A stretch of DNA of 64,000 bases from Psychrobacter sp. Ps6. GTDB lineage: Bacteria; Pseudomonadota; Gammaproteobacteria; Pseudomonadales; Moraxellaceae. Both the position numbers and the translations under genes were made by a program. This document shows, in pieces, positions 63,826 to 64,000 of this stretch. The notes beneath the pieces are model-generated. The model had not been told where the DNA came from. It saw nothing but the letters and a program-made list of their open reading frames with translations, and did not search any database. The DNA lies in contig NZ_JADQAI010000010.1 of the NCBI RefSeq assembly GCF_022129235.1, positions 1 to 64,000 of the forward strand. Reading direction: 5' to 3'. Numbering within the stretch: position 1 is the first letter of the stretch; each line of letters opens with the position of its first letter.

Positions 63826-64000
63826 GTGGAATTAGATGGGCTAGACCAAAAGGCTGCAGATTTCTTTGAGGGCTACATCGTTCGTAAGGATCTTGTCCGT
63901 ACATTTGCTCGCCAGTTCCCAGTACCAACTTATGTGGTTGAGTTTATGCTGGGTCGTTATTGTGCATCAACAGACCCAGATGAAATAGAGGAAGGTCTTG
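63826..64000 (+). CDS. brxL: BREX Lon-like protein BrxL (5' part)
   Basis: Only the first 58 codons lie in the window. They read as the BrxL N-terminus: LDQKAADFFEGYIVRKDLVRTF, then PVPTYVVEFMLGRYCASTDP, matching the family opening (RKDL and VPxYVLEYLLGxYCA). BrxL is an AAA+ ATPase with a degenerate Lon protease domain that translocates on DNA. The start is GTG, 10 nt after AGGAGA and adjacent to the pglZ stop. As usual for type I BREX it is the last core gene. Confidence 0.88.
   Translation, partial: MELDGLDQKAADFFEGYIVRKDLVRTFARQFPVPTYVVEFMLGRYCASTDPDEIEEGL

Overview
The window looks like a chromosomal segment of a Moraxellaceae gammaproteobacterium, most likely Psychrobacter. The basis is gene content, moderate-to-low GC, and similarity of the iron-uptake and malic enzyme genes to that group as I know it; no 16S rRNA or other species marker is present, so this is inference.

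Layout. 1-8.5 kb holds ordinary housekeeping and stress genes: a membrane-anchored hypothetical, an acyltransferase, a peroxiredoxin-like protein, two glutathione transferases, a FrnE-like DsbA protein, a carboxymuconolactone decarboxylase, a small monooxygenase, a TetR regulator and a haloalkane dehalogenase. Three copies of a 16-bp palindrome (half-site TTGAACG/TTGAGTG) lie beside the decarboxylase, monooxygenase and transferase genes and suggest one TetR-type electrophile or redox regulon. 8.7-30.4 kb is a complete iron-siderophore locus: a siderophore-interacting ferric reductase, an FhuC/D/B-type importer, 2,4-diaminobutyrate aminotransferase and decarboxylase (making 1,3-diaminopropane), an N-hydroxylase, an N-acyltransferase, an MFS exporter, three NIS (IucA/IucC) synthetases, an RraA-like protein and a TonB-dependent receptor. 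Four Fur-box-like sites sit in front of its transcription units. The expected product is a citrate-hydroxamate siderophore of the schizokinen/rhizobactin/acinetoferrin type. 30.5-33.6 kb carries mntP under a yybP-ykoY manganese riboswitch, a small zinc-ribbon membrane protein and NAD-malic enzyme.

33.7-64 kb is a defence island. A 14-bp sequence matching the 3' end of a tRNA (reverse strand, including CCA) marks its likely left edge. Two large systems are transcribed divergently from a 1.1-kb intergenic region. On the minus strand (34.1-46.2 kb) is a seven-gene operon: TerY-like vWA protein, PP2C phosphatase, protein kinase, UPF1-like SF1 helicase, a winged-helix protein ending in a HEPN RNase motif, a coiled-coil McrB-type GTPase and a DUF2357 McrC-like protein. 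This fits the TerY-P-containing (type III) CoCoNuT class of McrBC-derived systems predicted to act on RNA. On the plus strand (47.3 kb to the window end) is a type I BREX system (brxA, brxB, brxC, pglX, pglZ, start of brxL). Between pglX and pglZ it carries a TrlF-like PHP-ATPase and a DUF932 + DUF262/DUF1524 (GmrSD-like) pair. A 39-codon fragment of a second pglZ directly in front of the DUF932 gene is a scar showing that this pair entered by recombination.

The most noteworthy parts are the phospho-switch + helicase + HEPN + McrB/C-like operon, the nested DUF932-DUF262 module with its pglZ scar, and the promoter-overlapping palindrome in front of brxA.
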